Shown here piece by piece: positions 26,913 to 36,061 of a DNA stretch of 64,000 bases (its first letter is position 1; each line of letters begins with the position of its first letter). The stretch covers positions 45,184 to 109,183 of the forward strand of contig LADN01000089.1 of assembly GCA_000961585.1 (NCBI GenBank), read 5' to 3'. Below the pieces are notes generated by a model. The model searched no databases. It worked only from the letters and a program-made list of their open reading frames with translations, and was not told the origin of the DNA. Source of the DNA: Peptococcaceae bacterium BRH_c4a. GTDB lineage: Bacteria > Bacillota > Desulfotomaculia > Desulfotomaculales > Desulfocucumaceae. The position numbers were made by a program, and so were the translations under genes.

Positions 26913-26924
26913 TTTGAACCCTTT

Positions 26925-28100
26925 CTATCTGTTAAAGGAAATAGAGGCAGGCCTATTCCCGGCTTTTATATTAAGTCCCAACAGCCCTGCCAGAAGGGGC
27001 AGCCAGATTAATAAGTTGATGACATAAGTAATTCCCATATGTTCCACCAGCAGTCCCACCAGGCCCACCCCCAAGCCTCCGATGCCGATTCCGAAGCCCA
27101 GCATCAGCCCGGCCGCCATGGCGGCGTTTTTAGAGATAATTTCCTGAGCCGCCACGACGGTCACCGAAAAAGATGAGAGAAGCGCTGCTCCGGCCAGGGC
27201 CAGAAGCAGGTAGCTTAAGGGTCCGCTGGTGTTGATAAAAAGGTAAAACAAAGGGCTTGCCGCCACCAGTGAGCCTACGATGACTGCTTTCCTTCCTGCC
27301 AGATCAGAGATGTAACCGCCCAGCAACCCTCCCACCGCTCCTGCAAATAACATCATAAACAGCAGCCGGCTGCTGCTGAGGAGGGAAATATTTTTATGCT
27401 GCAGATACAGAGGCAGGAAGGACACCAGGCCAAAGTAAGTCAGAGATCGGAAGGACACCACCAGCACCACCTTGGACAGTTCAACCCAGACTGAGCGCAG
27501 GGCGGGCAGCAGGGGCGGAGGAACAGGCCTTGCCCCTGCCGATACCGGTGCCCTGGGCGCAGCATACCAGAGCAGGATGGCGACAAGCAATCCCGGCAGT
27601 ACAAATACCGGGGTGAACTCCATGCCATATTTTTGGACAAAGGGCACAACCATCAGAGGGGTAAGGGCCCACCCTACATTTCCCGCAGCCACGAAAAGAG
27701 ACTGGAAGAACCCCCTTCTTTCACCGCTTACCGCTGTAATCATGGCCGAGGCCTGGGGGTGAAAGGCGGCCGTTCCCAGGCCGGCCAGTGTTACCACAAC
27801 AATCAGAAGGGGGTAACTTTTGAACACGCCCACCAGGCTCAATAGCGCGGCCATCCACAGGGTGCCTGCATAAACCATCCAGCGCTGATTTTTTTGATCC
27901 ACCAGGTAACCGAAAACCGGCTGCAGCAGCGAGGAGGTAATGGTGAAGGCTGAAATCAGAAAGGCTCCTTTGCTGACCCCCAGGCCCGCCGCCATTAAAA
28001 AAGGCAGTAAGGTCTGAATGTAATTCATATACCAATCGTTAAACATGTGAGCAATACTGACAGAGAATATTTTTCCTTTATTTGGCGCTGCGTTATTCAA
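26925..28100 (-). CDS. Major facilitator superfamily transporter (fosmidomycin-resistance-like)
   Basis: 391 residues with 12 predicted membrane helices. It opens with KIFSVSIAHMFNDWYMNYIQ and contains FHPQASAMITAVSGERRGF, features of the Fsr/YfnC subgroup. Drug efflux is a fair inference; the substrate cannot be told. It lies 12 bases upstream of the ABC-F gene on the same strand and probably shares its transcript, though base composition differs between the two. Confidence 0.87.
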   Translation of the reverse strand: MNNAAPNKGKIFSVSIAHMFNDWYMNYIQTLLPFLMAAGLGVSKGAFLISAFTITSSLLQPVFGYLVDQKNQRWMVYAGTLWMAALLSLVGVFKSYPLLIVVVTLAGLGTAAFHPQASAMITAVSGERRGFFQSLFVAAGNVGWALTPLMVVPFVQKYGMEFTPVFVLPGLLVAILLWYAAPRAPVSAGARPVPPPLLPALRSVWVELSKVVLVVSFRSLTYFGLVSFLPLYLQHKNISLLSSSRLLFMMLFAGAVGGLLGGYISDLAGRKAVIVGSLVAASPLFYLFINTSGPLSYLLLALAGAALLSSFSVTVVAAQEIISKNAAMAAGLMLGFGIGIGGLGVGLVGLLVEHMGITYVINLLIWLPLLAGLLGLNIKAGNRPASISFNR

Positions 28101-28140
28101 ACGATCATTCCTTTTCTCAAATATCCTTTAAATGTTCCCG

Positions 28141-28287
28141 CTAAAATAAAAACTTATAGTCTCTTTTTCCACTGATAATGCGCCGGATTTCCACCGCCTC
28201 TTTTTCCTGCAGAACGTAAAACACCAAGTAACTATCGACTATCAAAATACGATATCCTTGACGGGTTAGTCTTCGATTTTGGTGATA
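28141..28287 (-). pseudogene. ParE/RelE-type toxin remnant (C-terminal part only)
   Basis: After the stop of the small gene at 28288 the same frame continues without a start codon and encodes LTRQGYRILIVDSYLVFYVL, then QEKEAVEIRRIISGKRDYKF and LF before TAG at 28141. This is the characteristic second half of RelE/ParE-superfamily toxins. The N-terminal half is missing, so the toxin is inactivated. The preceding 65-codon gene could be its antitoxin or an unrelated small gene. It was too short to be listed as an intact ORF. Confidence 0.65.
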
Positions 28288-28485
28288 CTAATTAGATGCT
28301 TTGGCATGGATGCGGCTCCTTAAGTCTGCCATAACATCGCGGAACGGGCGGCGTTTTCCGGCACGGCTTTGTTCTTCAGCCTCGTCCAGCTTGTCATAAA
28401 GTTCTAATAGGGCTTGCTGTTCCTCAAAAAGCTGCTGGCTCATGGATAGAAGCAAAGCGTGGCTTTTTTCATTTGGGAATCTCAA
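28288..28485 (-). CDS. Small antitoxin-like protein at the end of the restriction operon
   Basis: 65 residues, strongly helical and charged (LFEEQQALLELYDKLDEAEE, then FRDVMADLRSRIHAKAS). It has no clear DNA-binding motif. Its ATG overlaps the stop of the metallopeptidase gene (28482-28485), so it is translationally coupled to the operon. The toxin remnant that follows in the same frame suggests it was an antitoxin. Weakly supported; might be a non-functional leftover. Confidence 0.55.
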   Translation of the reverse strand: MRFPNEKSHALLLSMSQQLFEEQQALLELYDKLDEAEEQSRAGKRRPFRDVMADLRSRIHAKASN

Positions 28486-29213
28486 TACCTCAATCCTTTT
28501 ACAATCTCGTGATCAAGAATTCTTTTGCGCTCTTTCCAATCCGGCATATGTACGGTCAGAAATCCATAAAAGTCCTTATTATGTTTGGGATAAAGAAGGT
28601 GCGTCAGCTCATGTAAAACAACATAATCAATACAGGGCGGCGGGGCTTTGTACAAATAGTAATTCAGATTGATTTTGCCGTGTTTTATAGAGCAGCTGCC
28701 CCAAAGAGTTTTCATTTTTCTAACTTGAAGCGCCGGTTTATCAATACCGTGCTTGGCAATAATAGGATATAGCCGTTCAATAACCATTATAAAATACACC
28801 TTGCTCTGTTTTTGCCACCAGCGCTCAAACTGCTTTTGCAGAGCTTGTTTATCTCCCGTGGTGGGCGACTGTATAAAAACATGGTCTTCCTTTTGTTCTA
28901 TTTTGCAGATTTTCCCTTCATTGACAACGATCCTTTTTTGTCTACCCAAAATACGGGTTGATGTTCCGCTGTGTATTATTGTTTCGAACTCATTGTACTC
29001 GGCGTCTTTGAAATAATTCAAAGACTTTTCTATCCATTTGGTTTTGCTGCTGAGGTAATCATTTATCCATTCATCCGATACTCCAAGCGGTGCAGATAAC
29101 TTAACAACACCGTCCGGAAACACTTTTAGCCGGATTTTTTTTAAACTTTTGCGCTCAATGATTATTTCTATATCGCTTAACGTTCCTGTCAAGCATAAAT
29201 TTTTTTCTTTCAC
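28482..29213 (-). CDS. YgjP-type zinc metallopeptidase (DUF45) associated with type I restriction genes
   Basis: 243 residues. The zinc motif HELTHLLYPKH (HExxH plus a downstream His) and the core KTLWGSCSIKHGKINLNYYL identify the YgjP/WLM-related family. Such genes are often next to type I restriction-modification operons. Their role there is not established. It starts four bases after hsdR and overlaps the next small gene. Confidence 0.88.
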   Translation of the reverse strand: MKEKNLCLTGTLSDIEIIIERKSLKKIRLKVFPDGVVKLSAPLGVSDEWINDYLSSKTKWIEKSLNYFKDAEYNEFETIIHSGTSTRILGRQKRIVVNEGKICKIEQKEDHVFIQSPTTGDKQALQKQFERWWQKQSKVYFIMVIERLYPIIAKHGIDKPALQVRKMKTLWGSCSIKHGKINLNYYLYKAPPPCIDYVVLHELTHLLYPKHNKDFYGFLTVHMPDWKERKRILDHEIVKGLRY

Positions 29214-29216
29214 AGC

Positions 29217-32200
29217 CTAATACCTGCTAATTGCTGTTTTCCTAAGTCCTTCCAGCATAAGGTCAATTTTTTCAATGGGCAATTTTATTTCATATTCTCC
29301 AGTAAAATCCCAAATCAGGTCGTCAAGGGCCTGATCCATATCTTTATGTACAGCTACATTATGACGCCAATCCACCTTCGCGCGGCTGGAAATAGCCTTC
29401 CTGACCTCAACAGCCAATTGCCCCATCGCTTCATCCATTTCCGGCGGCACATCATTTATCGCTTCGGCAATGATACTCTGAATCGTTCCGTAAAAAGCTT
29501 TCGCATCACTGTCATTGTCAATGCAGGCCGGGTAGTGATGGCCGGTATATCCTCTTTTAAAATCATCCGCCATTGTTTCCATTTTAAAAAGGTAAGCATC
29601 ATCATTTCTTGATGCCTTGTATTCTTCAAGAGTTTCTTTAACCTGCTCAGAAAACCTCTTATATAGCAGAGGGTCATCGTAACGGCATGTTTCCAGCTCT
29701 CTATCCATACGGGTGCGAATGGCATCCCCTTTGGCAGCTTTAGTATCCAGTTTTTCAAGCTGCTCCTTCATCCCTTCGGTATCGTGGATAGAAACCGGTT
29801 CAACAATAATCTGGCTTGGTTCGGAAAGCACAAAGTTATTCAGCAGGCTTCGAATACCGTCTTCATATTTTCTAAAATCCACTTTTTCATTATAGCGGAG
29901 TAAAACTGCACCGCGAAGTTTTTGGAAATAAAGTAAATCTTGCTTGTATTTCTGAATCTGGTCATATCCTATGGCACTATATAATGCATAGCTTCCCATA
30001 GCCAAATCCAATAAGCGGGAAAATATTGAAAGTCTTTCATAAAAAATTTTTCTTAAATCATTGTCTGCCAATGCGCTTTGCCAACCCTCGGAACTGTTTC
30101 GGTCAAAATCTTTTCCCTCAAATATAAACCACAATTCCTGATGTGCCTTTTCCAGTTTGAGCTTTTGATCACCAACTCCTTGAATAGCACTTTCTATATC
30201 AGCCTGATCATATCCATCCATGCCGGATTTTTCATCCGAATACATATCCATGGCAGTATTAAGCTTGCTGAAAATGCCCCAATAGTCCACGATGAGTCCG
30301 AAGTCTTTACCCGGATACACGCGATTGATGCGGGCGATGGCCTGCAGCAGTGAATGTTCCCTCATGGGTTTATCTACATACAGCACAGCGGCAACCGGCG
30401 CATCAAAGCCGGTTAGAAGCATATCCTTGACAATAAGCATATCCACATCTTCGCCGCCAATAAAGCTGTTTTTGGCCCAGTCACCATATTCCTCATAATT
30501 GTTTCCAAAGAGAGGCTCCACCTCTTCTTTGAAAAAGGCCTTTATTTTCTCTTTGTTCTCGCTGGTAAGCTGATCACCTTCTTTAACATTTTCGGGTGAT
30601 ATCACCACTGCCGTTTTTACACCGCCAAGTTTTCTTATGGATTTATGCAGGTCAATGGCTGTGGGGCGGGAGGAGGCTGCGATCATAGCCTTAAACCCCT
30701 TCGGTTTGGCATAAAGCATAAAGTGCTCATGAATATCAAAGGCCACCATGTCTATACGTTGGCGAGTCTGGGCCAGGGGTAAAAACCGGCTCCATTTGCG
30801 CTTCATATCTTCTTGCCGCTCACGGTTCAGCGGCGCGATGATGTATTTAAGATAATCGTCAATCTTCTCGCCGGTCACATCCTGTGGAATAATCCTGCCC
30901 TCATAGACCAGAGGAACAATGACACCATCTTCCACAGCCCTGATAATAGGGTAACTGTCAATAAGCGGACCGAACTGTGCATAGGTATTGAACTTGTGCT
31001 TCTTAAGCAACGGCGTGCCGGTAAAACCTATTTTTATCGCATTGGGCAGCACATCAATCATAAAGTCATGGAGTTCGCCTGAGTGGGTGCGATGGCTTTC
31101 GTCCACCAGTAAAAAAATATTGTCGTCTTTAATCTTGACCCTTTTTTTTGCCGCAGCATCAAATTTATGTACAAGGGTAGTAATTATAGTCTCCCCTTTG
31201 TCATTTAACAAACCAATCAAGCCCTTACCTGTCTTGGCCCGGGCCGGACTAAGCTGCGTTTTGGCAAAATTATCTCTAAGCTGCTTATCCAGATTGATCC
31301 GGTCGTTGACAAGCACAAAGCGAGGATCTCTGATATCCGGATCAGCTATTATTTTTTTAACCAGCATCACCATTGTGAGAGATTTACCGCTGCCCTGCGT
31401 ATGCCAGATTACACCGCTTCTGGTACTCTTGTCATCTTCTCCTTTTATGCGTTTCATGGCTGCCTGTATACCGAAAAACTGCTGGTAGCGGGCAATTTTC
31501 TTTACATTGTTATCGTATAGGATGAAATAACGAATCAGTTCCAGCAACCTCTCCCTGGAGAGCATGGAAACGATAGTCCTGTCTTGTTCAGTGACTTTTC
31601 CATCCGGGCTGACATTATTGCATTTTTCCTGCTGCCATTTACAGTTCTTTTCCCGCCATATATTAAAGTGCTCGAAAGGTGTACCGCAAGTACCGTATTT
31701 AACAGTGTTCAGATTCATGGCCATAATGATTTGGGCATATTTAAACAGATAGGGGATATAGTCGGGCTGCCAGTTGCGTATATTTTGGGCAACTCCTTTT
31801 TCAACATCAATACTGGATTTTTTGCACTCGATAACCACCAAGGGAATGCCGTTGACCAACAGCACGATATCCGGCCGCGCATACTTGCCGTTCGGCCGTT
31901 CCACCGAGAACTCATCTGTCACCTGCCATATATTGTTCTCCGGATGCTCCCAGTCAATAAACTTTAAATCAAAGGATTGACGGCCACCGTCATACAACTC
32001 CTCTTCATAGCTGTTGCCGGAAAGGAGCATATCATAGATTGTTTTACTCGCCGACATCAGCCCGGAAACAAGCGGCACGTCGATATCGTTTATCGCCTTG
32101 CCGATAGATCGGTCGGAAAAAGGCGTTTGCTTTCCTCTATACACAAAGGACTGCCGGTGCAGAAACTCACGCAAAACTTCGGGAAAAAGAACATTGGAAA

Positions 32201-32321
32201 GTCTCCCGCGCAAGGCTTCGGCCTGTGAGCGGGGTATGTATTGATAGCCTAATCTCTCTAATGCTTTGATCGCCCTGTCCTGGCTCTCAGGGCGTTCGTC
32301 GAATATGGTGTGGTCGGGCAT
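29217..32321 (-). CDS. hsdR: Type I restriction enzyme, R (motor/nuclease) subunit
   Basis: 1034 residues. The N-terminal nuclease domain has RPDIVLLVNGIPLVVIECKK with the D...ExK catalytic residues. The SF2 motor has HTQGSGKSLTM (motif I), LLVDESHRTH (motif II), FTGTPL (motif III) and the later QAIARINRVYPGK (motif VI). The C-terminal helical region binds the methylase core. The ATG overlaps the stop of hsdS (ATGA at 32319-32322). The subunit translocates DNA and cuts unmodified DNA far from the recognition site. Confidence 0.95.
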   Translation of the reverse strand: MPDHTIFDERPESQDRAIKALERLGYQYIPRSQAEALRGRLSNVLFPEVLREFLHRQSFVYRGKQTPFSDRSIGKAINDIDVPLVSGLMSASKTIYDMLLSGNSYEEELYDGGRQSFDLKFIDWEHPENNIWQVTDEFSVERPNGKYARPDIVLLVNGIPLVVIECKKSSIDVEKGVAQNIRNWQPDYIPYLFKYAQIIMAMNLNTVKYGTCGTPFEHFNIWREKNCKWQQEKCNNVSPDGKVTEQDRTIVSMLSRERLLELIRYFILYDNNVKKIARYQQFFGIQAAMKRIKGEDDKSTRSGVIWHTQGSGKSLTMVMLVKKIIADPDIRDPRFVLVNDRINLDKQLRDNFAKTQLSPARAKTGKGLIGLLNDKGETIITTLVHKFDAAAKKRVKIKDDNIFLLVDESHRTHSGELHDFMIDVLPNAIKIGFTGTPLLKKHKFNTYAQFGPLIDSYPIIRAVEDGVIVPLVYEGRIIPQDVTGEKIDDYLKYIIAPLNRERQEDMKRKWSRFLPLAQTRQRIDMVAFDIHEHFMLYAKPKGFKAMIAASSRPTAIDLHKSIRKLGGVKTAVVISPENVKEGDQLTSENKEKIKAFFKEEVEPLFGNNYEEYGDWAKNSFIGGEDVDMLIVKDMLLTGFDAPVAAVLYVDKPMREHSLLQAIARINRVYPGKDFGLIVDYWGIFSKLNTAMDMYSDEKSGMDGYDQADIESAIQGVGDQKLKLEKAHQELWFIFEGKDFDRNSSEGWQSALADNDLRKIFYERLSIFSRLLDLAMGSYALYSAIGYDQIQKYKQDLLYFQKLRGAVLLRYNEKVDFRKYEDGIRSLLNNFVLSEPSQIIVEPVSIHDTEGMKEQLEKLDTKAAKGDAIRTRMDRELETCRYDDPLLYKRFSEQVKETLEEYKASRNDDAYLFKMETMADDFKRGYTGHHYPACIDNDSDAKAFYGTIQSIIAEAINDVPPEMDEAMGQLAVEVRKAISSRAKVDWRHNVAVHKDMDQALDDLIWDFTGEYEIKLPIEKIDLMLEGLRKTAISRY

Positions 32322-33616
32322 CAGGACACCTCCTGCGCATTGACTCTCACAATGCCTGTCAGAAGCAGTTGCATAAGGGCTTTTTTCTGTTTTTTCAGCT
32401 CCTCAAGCTGCTTTTCATGCAGATCAATTTCACGGTCTGCAGTTGATAAGATATTGGCGATGGCAGTTTGTTCGGGGAGGGGAGGGAGATGAAACAAAAT
32501 TTGAGCTAATTGAAAGGGATAGATGTGAACCACGGAATTACCCTGCCCTAAAGATGCAAGCTGATTAATAACATTATCACTATTAAGCATGTACGCTAGA
32601 AATAAACTATCATTGCATTTTTGCGTCAATACAATAGTATCTCCACCTGCGTATGCCTCATCATCAAATAAAAAGACCACAGCTTTGCCTATTTCCTTTG
32701 CGGATTCCCCGGAACCAGTAAAAATAATATCCCCTTTATATATTCTAAAGCATTCTTCACGTCCTTTAGAGTTGATAAAAGTTCGATACTCTTTAATTTC
32801 AATATTGTGAGTAGTATATATCTCTCCATATGAAATAAAGGGGAAACCGGTTTCAACTACATTTGATCTGCTTACTCCTTTTCCTCGCGCCAATTCACCT
32901 AAATCCCCCAACCGTACCTCTTGCCACTCGTCGGTGAAGCCGGGAAGACGTCTTTTGCCCGTAAGGAGGTTCTGCATCAGCCACTTTTTCTGCCGCTTTT
33001 TCTCGACTATGAGCTGCTCTTTTAAATTTATGGCCTTGTCCCACGCAGAGAGAATTTCAGCAATCTTTTCCTGATCGGGCAGGGGAGGGCAAAGTAATTG
33101 ACAAGCAAAGAAATCTTTATCGTAAAGGTTAAGAAGCCCATCATTTCTAACACCGGTATTAATAACTCTGCTCAGTTGGTGATTAAGCAAACCTGCAACA
33201 AAGTATTGCTTATAGTAATTATTTATACCTTCCACAATTCTAAAACTTATATAAACATTAGGAATTAAAGCTTTATTATAATCTTCTAATCTAAAAATAC
33301 ATCCTTGAGGATACGTTTTTGAATTACCCTTATTATAAGCAAACTCATTTTTCTCCAATAGTGTATACTTTGCAAGGTTTTCACCGGCAATAACTTTGCT
33401 GAATCTTTCACCTTGATCAAGAAACCCTGAAAGGGAAGAAATTGTTAGAACAGAATATTCTTCTCCGTCGTTCTTTCGTGTAATTTCTTTTGCTATTTTC
33501 AAAAGTTTTTCTGCTTTCCACTCACCCGGCACAATGCCCACTTTGGTCTTTTTATACCCCTCGGGCACCACGCCCTTTTGGATCTGCTCAATGCGTTTTT
33601 TTATTTCAGGTCTCAA
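32321..33616 (-). CDS. hsdS: Type I restriction enzyme specificity subunit
   Basis: 431 residues with the typical two-TRD layout: TRD1 near residues 25-160, a helical spacer (WDKAINLKEQLIVEKKRQKK), TRD2 beginning DEWQEVRLGDLG around residue 225, and a second spacer near the C-terminus (QTAIANILSTADREIDLHEKQ). It sets the bipartite target sequence of the HsdRMS complex. It is separated from hsdM by dinD. TRDs are too variable to predict the site. Confidence 0.93.
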   Translation of the reverse strand: MRPEIKKRIEQIQKGVVPEGYKKTKVGIVPGEWKAEKLLKIAKEITRKNDGEEYSVLTISSLSGFLDQGERFSKVIAGENLAKYTLLEKNEFAYNKGNSKTYPQGCIFRLEDYNKALIPNVYISFRIVEGINNYYKQYFVAGLLNHQLSRVINTGVRNDGLLNLYDKDFFACQLLCPPLPDQEKIAEILSAWDKAINLKEQLIVEKKRQKKWLMQNLLTGKRRLPGFTDEWQEVRLGDLGELARGKGVSRSNVVETGFPFISYGEIYTTHNIEIKEYRTFINSKGREECFRIYKGDIIFTGSGESAKEIGKAVVFLFDDEAYAGGDTIVLTQKCNDSLFLAYMLNSDNVINQLASLGQGNSVVHIYPFQLAQILFHLPPLPEQTAIANILSTADREIDLHEKQLEELKKQKKALMQLLLTGIVRVNAQEVS

Positions 33617-33632
33617 TATTTATCACCTACAT

Positions 33633-34478
33633 TCATTTTGTCTCACTTTTGCCCGTTAATCTTTTCGGCTCTTTATTTTCAAGCTGTCTGATGCTTTCAT
33701 CGGGAGTGGGCAGGTCTTCGGGCATGGTTCCGCCCAGTTTTTTGATTGTGTCCCGAACTGTTTTGCCTACGACATAATGGGTTCGGTTGGCCTTTTCTTT
33801 TCCTTTTACCTTATCTCTTCTGATTTTTTCATCAGTTTGGGTCGCCCGAAACAGATTAGCCGCAAGCTCTGTGCTGCCCATATGGTCAAGTATCTTTTGA
33901 CTTCTCTTCAAACCTTTTCTGGTATGTATTTCTTTAACGCCCAAACCGCCATAAAGTCCCTGATAGCCTTTGTTTTGAAAAACGGCGTATTCTTTCGGAG
34001 TCTCAACTCCAGCCATCTGTGCGGCTTCGGCCAGGGATTTATTGTGTTCACGGATTTCCTCCCGGATAGCCAGGCGCTTTGCGTTTTCATCAAGTTTATT
34101 GAATTCATCCTGCAGCTCCTGCCGCCTGGTTTGCACGGCAAAATAGGTTTGTCCAAGGGCTACCACTTTCTTTCTGGGGTCCGCATTTTGCACGATTAAA
34201 TAGCAGGCGTAACGAGAGAGTTCAATATCTTCTATTTCTCGTTGGGTGTTTGAGCCAATGTCAACCATTTTGCTGACGTCAGCAAAATGGTCGTCAACGT
34301 TAAAACCACTGTTGGCACAAGCTTCCACAGCCTTTTCAACAACACCGAGAAAATTACGCCATTGTGAATATTCAAGCACCAGAGCAAGGTCTCTGGCAAG
34401 CCAATACTCATTGCCAAATTCATTGACATGCTTTATTTCTTCAAACGTCTTTTCAGAATACTTTTTTATATCGCTCAT
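33633..34478 (-). CDS. dinD: DinD-family (Bro-N-like) protein embedded in the restriction operon
   Basis: 281 residues. The N-terminal half (FGNEYWLARDLALVLEYSQW and RYACYLIVQNADPRK) is the Bro-N/antirepressor-like part; the C-terminal half has GYQGLYGGLGVKEIHTRKGL as in E. coli DinD, a DNA-damage-induced inhibitor of RecA function. Its start overlaps the hsdM stop by four bases, so it is co-translated with hsdM and hsdS. No LexA-type box was found near the operon start. A 28-base perfect palindrome lies inside the coding region. A modulating role during defence is inference. Confidence 0.88.
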   Translation of the reverse strand: MSDIKKYSEKTFEEIKHVNEFGNEYWLARDLALVLEYSQWRNFLGVVEKAVEACANSGFNVDDHFADVSKMVDIGSNTQREIEDIELSRYACYLIVQNADPRKKVVALGQTYFAVQTRRQELQDEFNKLDENAKRLAIREEIREHNKSLAEAAQMAGVETPKEYAVFQNKGYQGLYGGLGVKEIHTRKGLKRSQKILDHMGSTELAANLFRATQTDEKIRRDKVKGKEKANRTHYVVGKTVRDTIKKLGGTMPEDLPTPDESIRQLENKEPKRLTGKSETK

Positions 34479-36061
34479 AATCCCAACTCCTCAAGATATT
34501 TGGTAATTTGCGCTTCCACTTCGGCAAGTTCCTTTTGGATGCTGGCGATATTGTTTTTTACCTCTTCAATATCCACAAGGGCTTCTTCTTCGAAAGTATC
34601 AACATACCGGGGGATATTCAGGTTATATTCGTTGGCTTTTATCTCGTCAATGGTTGCCACATGGGCGAATTTTTCAATGTCTGCACGGTTCTCATAAGCT
34701 TTTACAATATCTTCGATATTTTTTGTCTCCAGCCTGTTCTGATTCTTATCTTTTTTGTAGCGTAGGTTGCCATTTTCATCCTTGCCGGATGCGTCAATAA
34801 AAAGAACATCGTCACGATTGCGGTTTTTCTTAAAAACCAAGATGCAAGCAGGAATGCTGGTGCCGTAAAACAGGTTTGCAGGCAGACCAATAACTGCATC
34901 CAGCAGATTTTTTTCAATTACGGCTTGCCTTATCCTTCCTTCGGACGCGCCCCTGAACAAAACGCCATGGGGAGCAACGGCGGCAATTCTGCCCCCGCTT
35001 TTAAGACTGGCTATCATATGCAGCAAAAATGCCCAGTCGCCCTTACTGGCAGGGGGCACTCCCCAGTCAAAGCGGTGAAATTTATCAAGGGATGCTTCCA
35101 TCTTGAACTCTTTGCCTTTGCCGGTCATTTCGCCGCCGGTGTTAAAACCTGCCGCCCATTTATCCTGCGAAAAGGGCATATTGGCCACGATGACATCAAA
35201 CTGCATAAGATTTCCGTCGGAGTCCAAGTGCATGGGGTTGGCCAGGGAATCGCCCCAGGCAATCCTGGCGTCCATTATTTCGTGGAGAAACATGTTCATT
35301 TTGGCCATAGACCAGGAAGACCCGTTCATTTCCTGACCATACAGCGCAAGAGTCTTTATATTGCCATTTTCCTTTTCAATGGCTTTTTTCCCGGTTCTGA
35401 TGAGCAGAGATCCGGAGCCGCATGTTGGGTCATACATGGTGTCGCTTATTTTGGGATTGACAATGCGTGCCATCAGCTCCGAAACTTCGGACGGAGTAAA
35501 GAAGGATCCGGCTTTTTTACCCGCCTGGCCGGCAAACTCGCCAATCATATATTCGTATGCATCCCCTATGGTGTCGGAAGCCACCTTGCCTTCTTCGGCC
35601 TGGATGGAAGAAGGGCGCAAATCAAGTGGTTCAAAATCTTCAAGCAGTTCCCTTAACCGGGTATTTTTTTGCTTATGATTGCCCAGCATGGCTTCACTAT
35701 TAAAGTCTATATTTCTAAATATCCCTGCAAATAGTGAAGGATTGTCATCTTCGATTCCCCGCAAGGCGATATTGATGAGTTCACCCAAATTGTCGCTGTA
35801 TCTGTTTTGATGAAGCCAGGAGAACCTGTGTTTTTCCTTGATAACAAAAGGGAGTCTGTTTATCGCTCTTTGTATCCTCACCGGATCATTATATTTTTCC
35901 TTTAACTCTCCAACCTTTTCTGAATAGGTGTCGCTCAGATATTTTACAAAAAGCATAGGCAGGATGTAATCTTTATAATTGGCTGCATCTATAGCTCCTC
36001 TGAAAGTATTCGCACCTCTCCAGAGAGCTGCCTCGATGTCTTTTCTCGCAGTAGCCATCAT
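34475..36061 (-). CDS. hsdM: Type I restriction enzyme, M (N6-adenine methyltransferase) subunit
   Basis: 528 residues. Helical N-terminal domain, then SAM motif I DPTCGSGSLLI. The catalytic motif IV is NMPFSQD, the N-x-P-F form in which the first Pro is replaced by Met; N, P and F are retained, as in many HsdM proteins. A C-terminal coiled-coil tail (EEVKNNIASIQKELAEVEAQ) contacts HsdS. The start overlaps the stop of the short HsdS-like gene by four bases. Confidence 0.95.
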   Translation of the reverse strand: MMATARKDIEAALWRGANTFRGAIDAANYKDYILPMLFVKYLSDTYSEKVGELKEKYNDPVRIQRAINRLPFVIKEKHRFSWLHQNRYSDNLGELINIALRGIEDDNPSLFAGIFRNIDFNSEAMLGNHKQKNTRLRELLEDFEPLDLRPSSIQAEEGKVASDTIGDAYEYMIGEFAGQAGKKAGSFFTPSEVSELMARIVNPKISDTMYDPTCGSGSLLIRTGKKAIEKENGNIKTLALYGQEMNGSSWSMAKMNMFLHEIMDARIAWGDSLANPMHLDSDGNLMQFDVIVANMPFSQDKWAAGFNTGGEMTGKGKEFKMEASLDKFHRFDWGVPPASKGDWAFLLHMIASLKSGGRIAAVAPHGVLFRGASEGRIRQAVIEKNLLDAVIGLPANLFYGTSIPACILVFKKNRNRDDVLFIDASGKDENGNLRYKKDKNQNRLETKNIEDIVKAYENRADIEKFAHVATIDEIKANEYNLNIPRYVDTFEEEALVDIEEVKNNIASIQKELAEVEAQITKYLEELGL

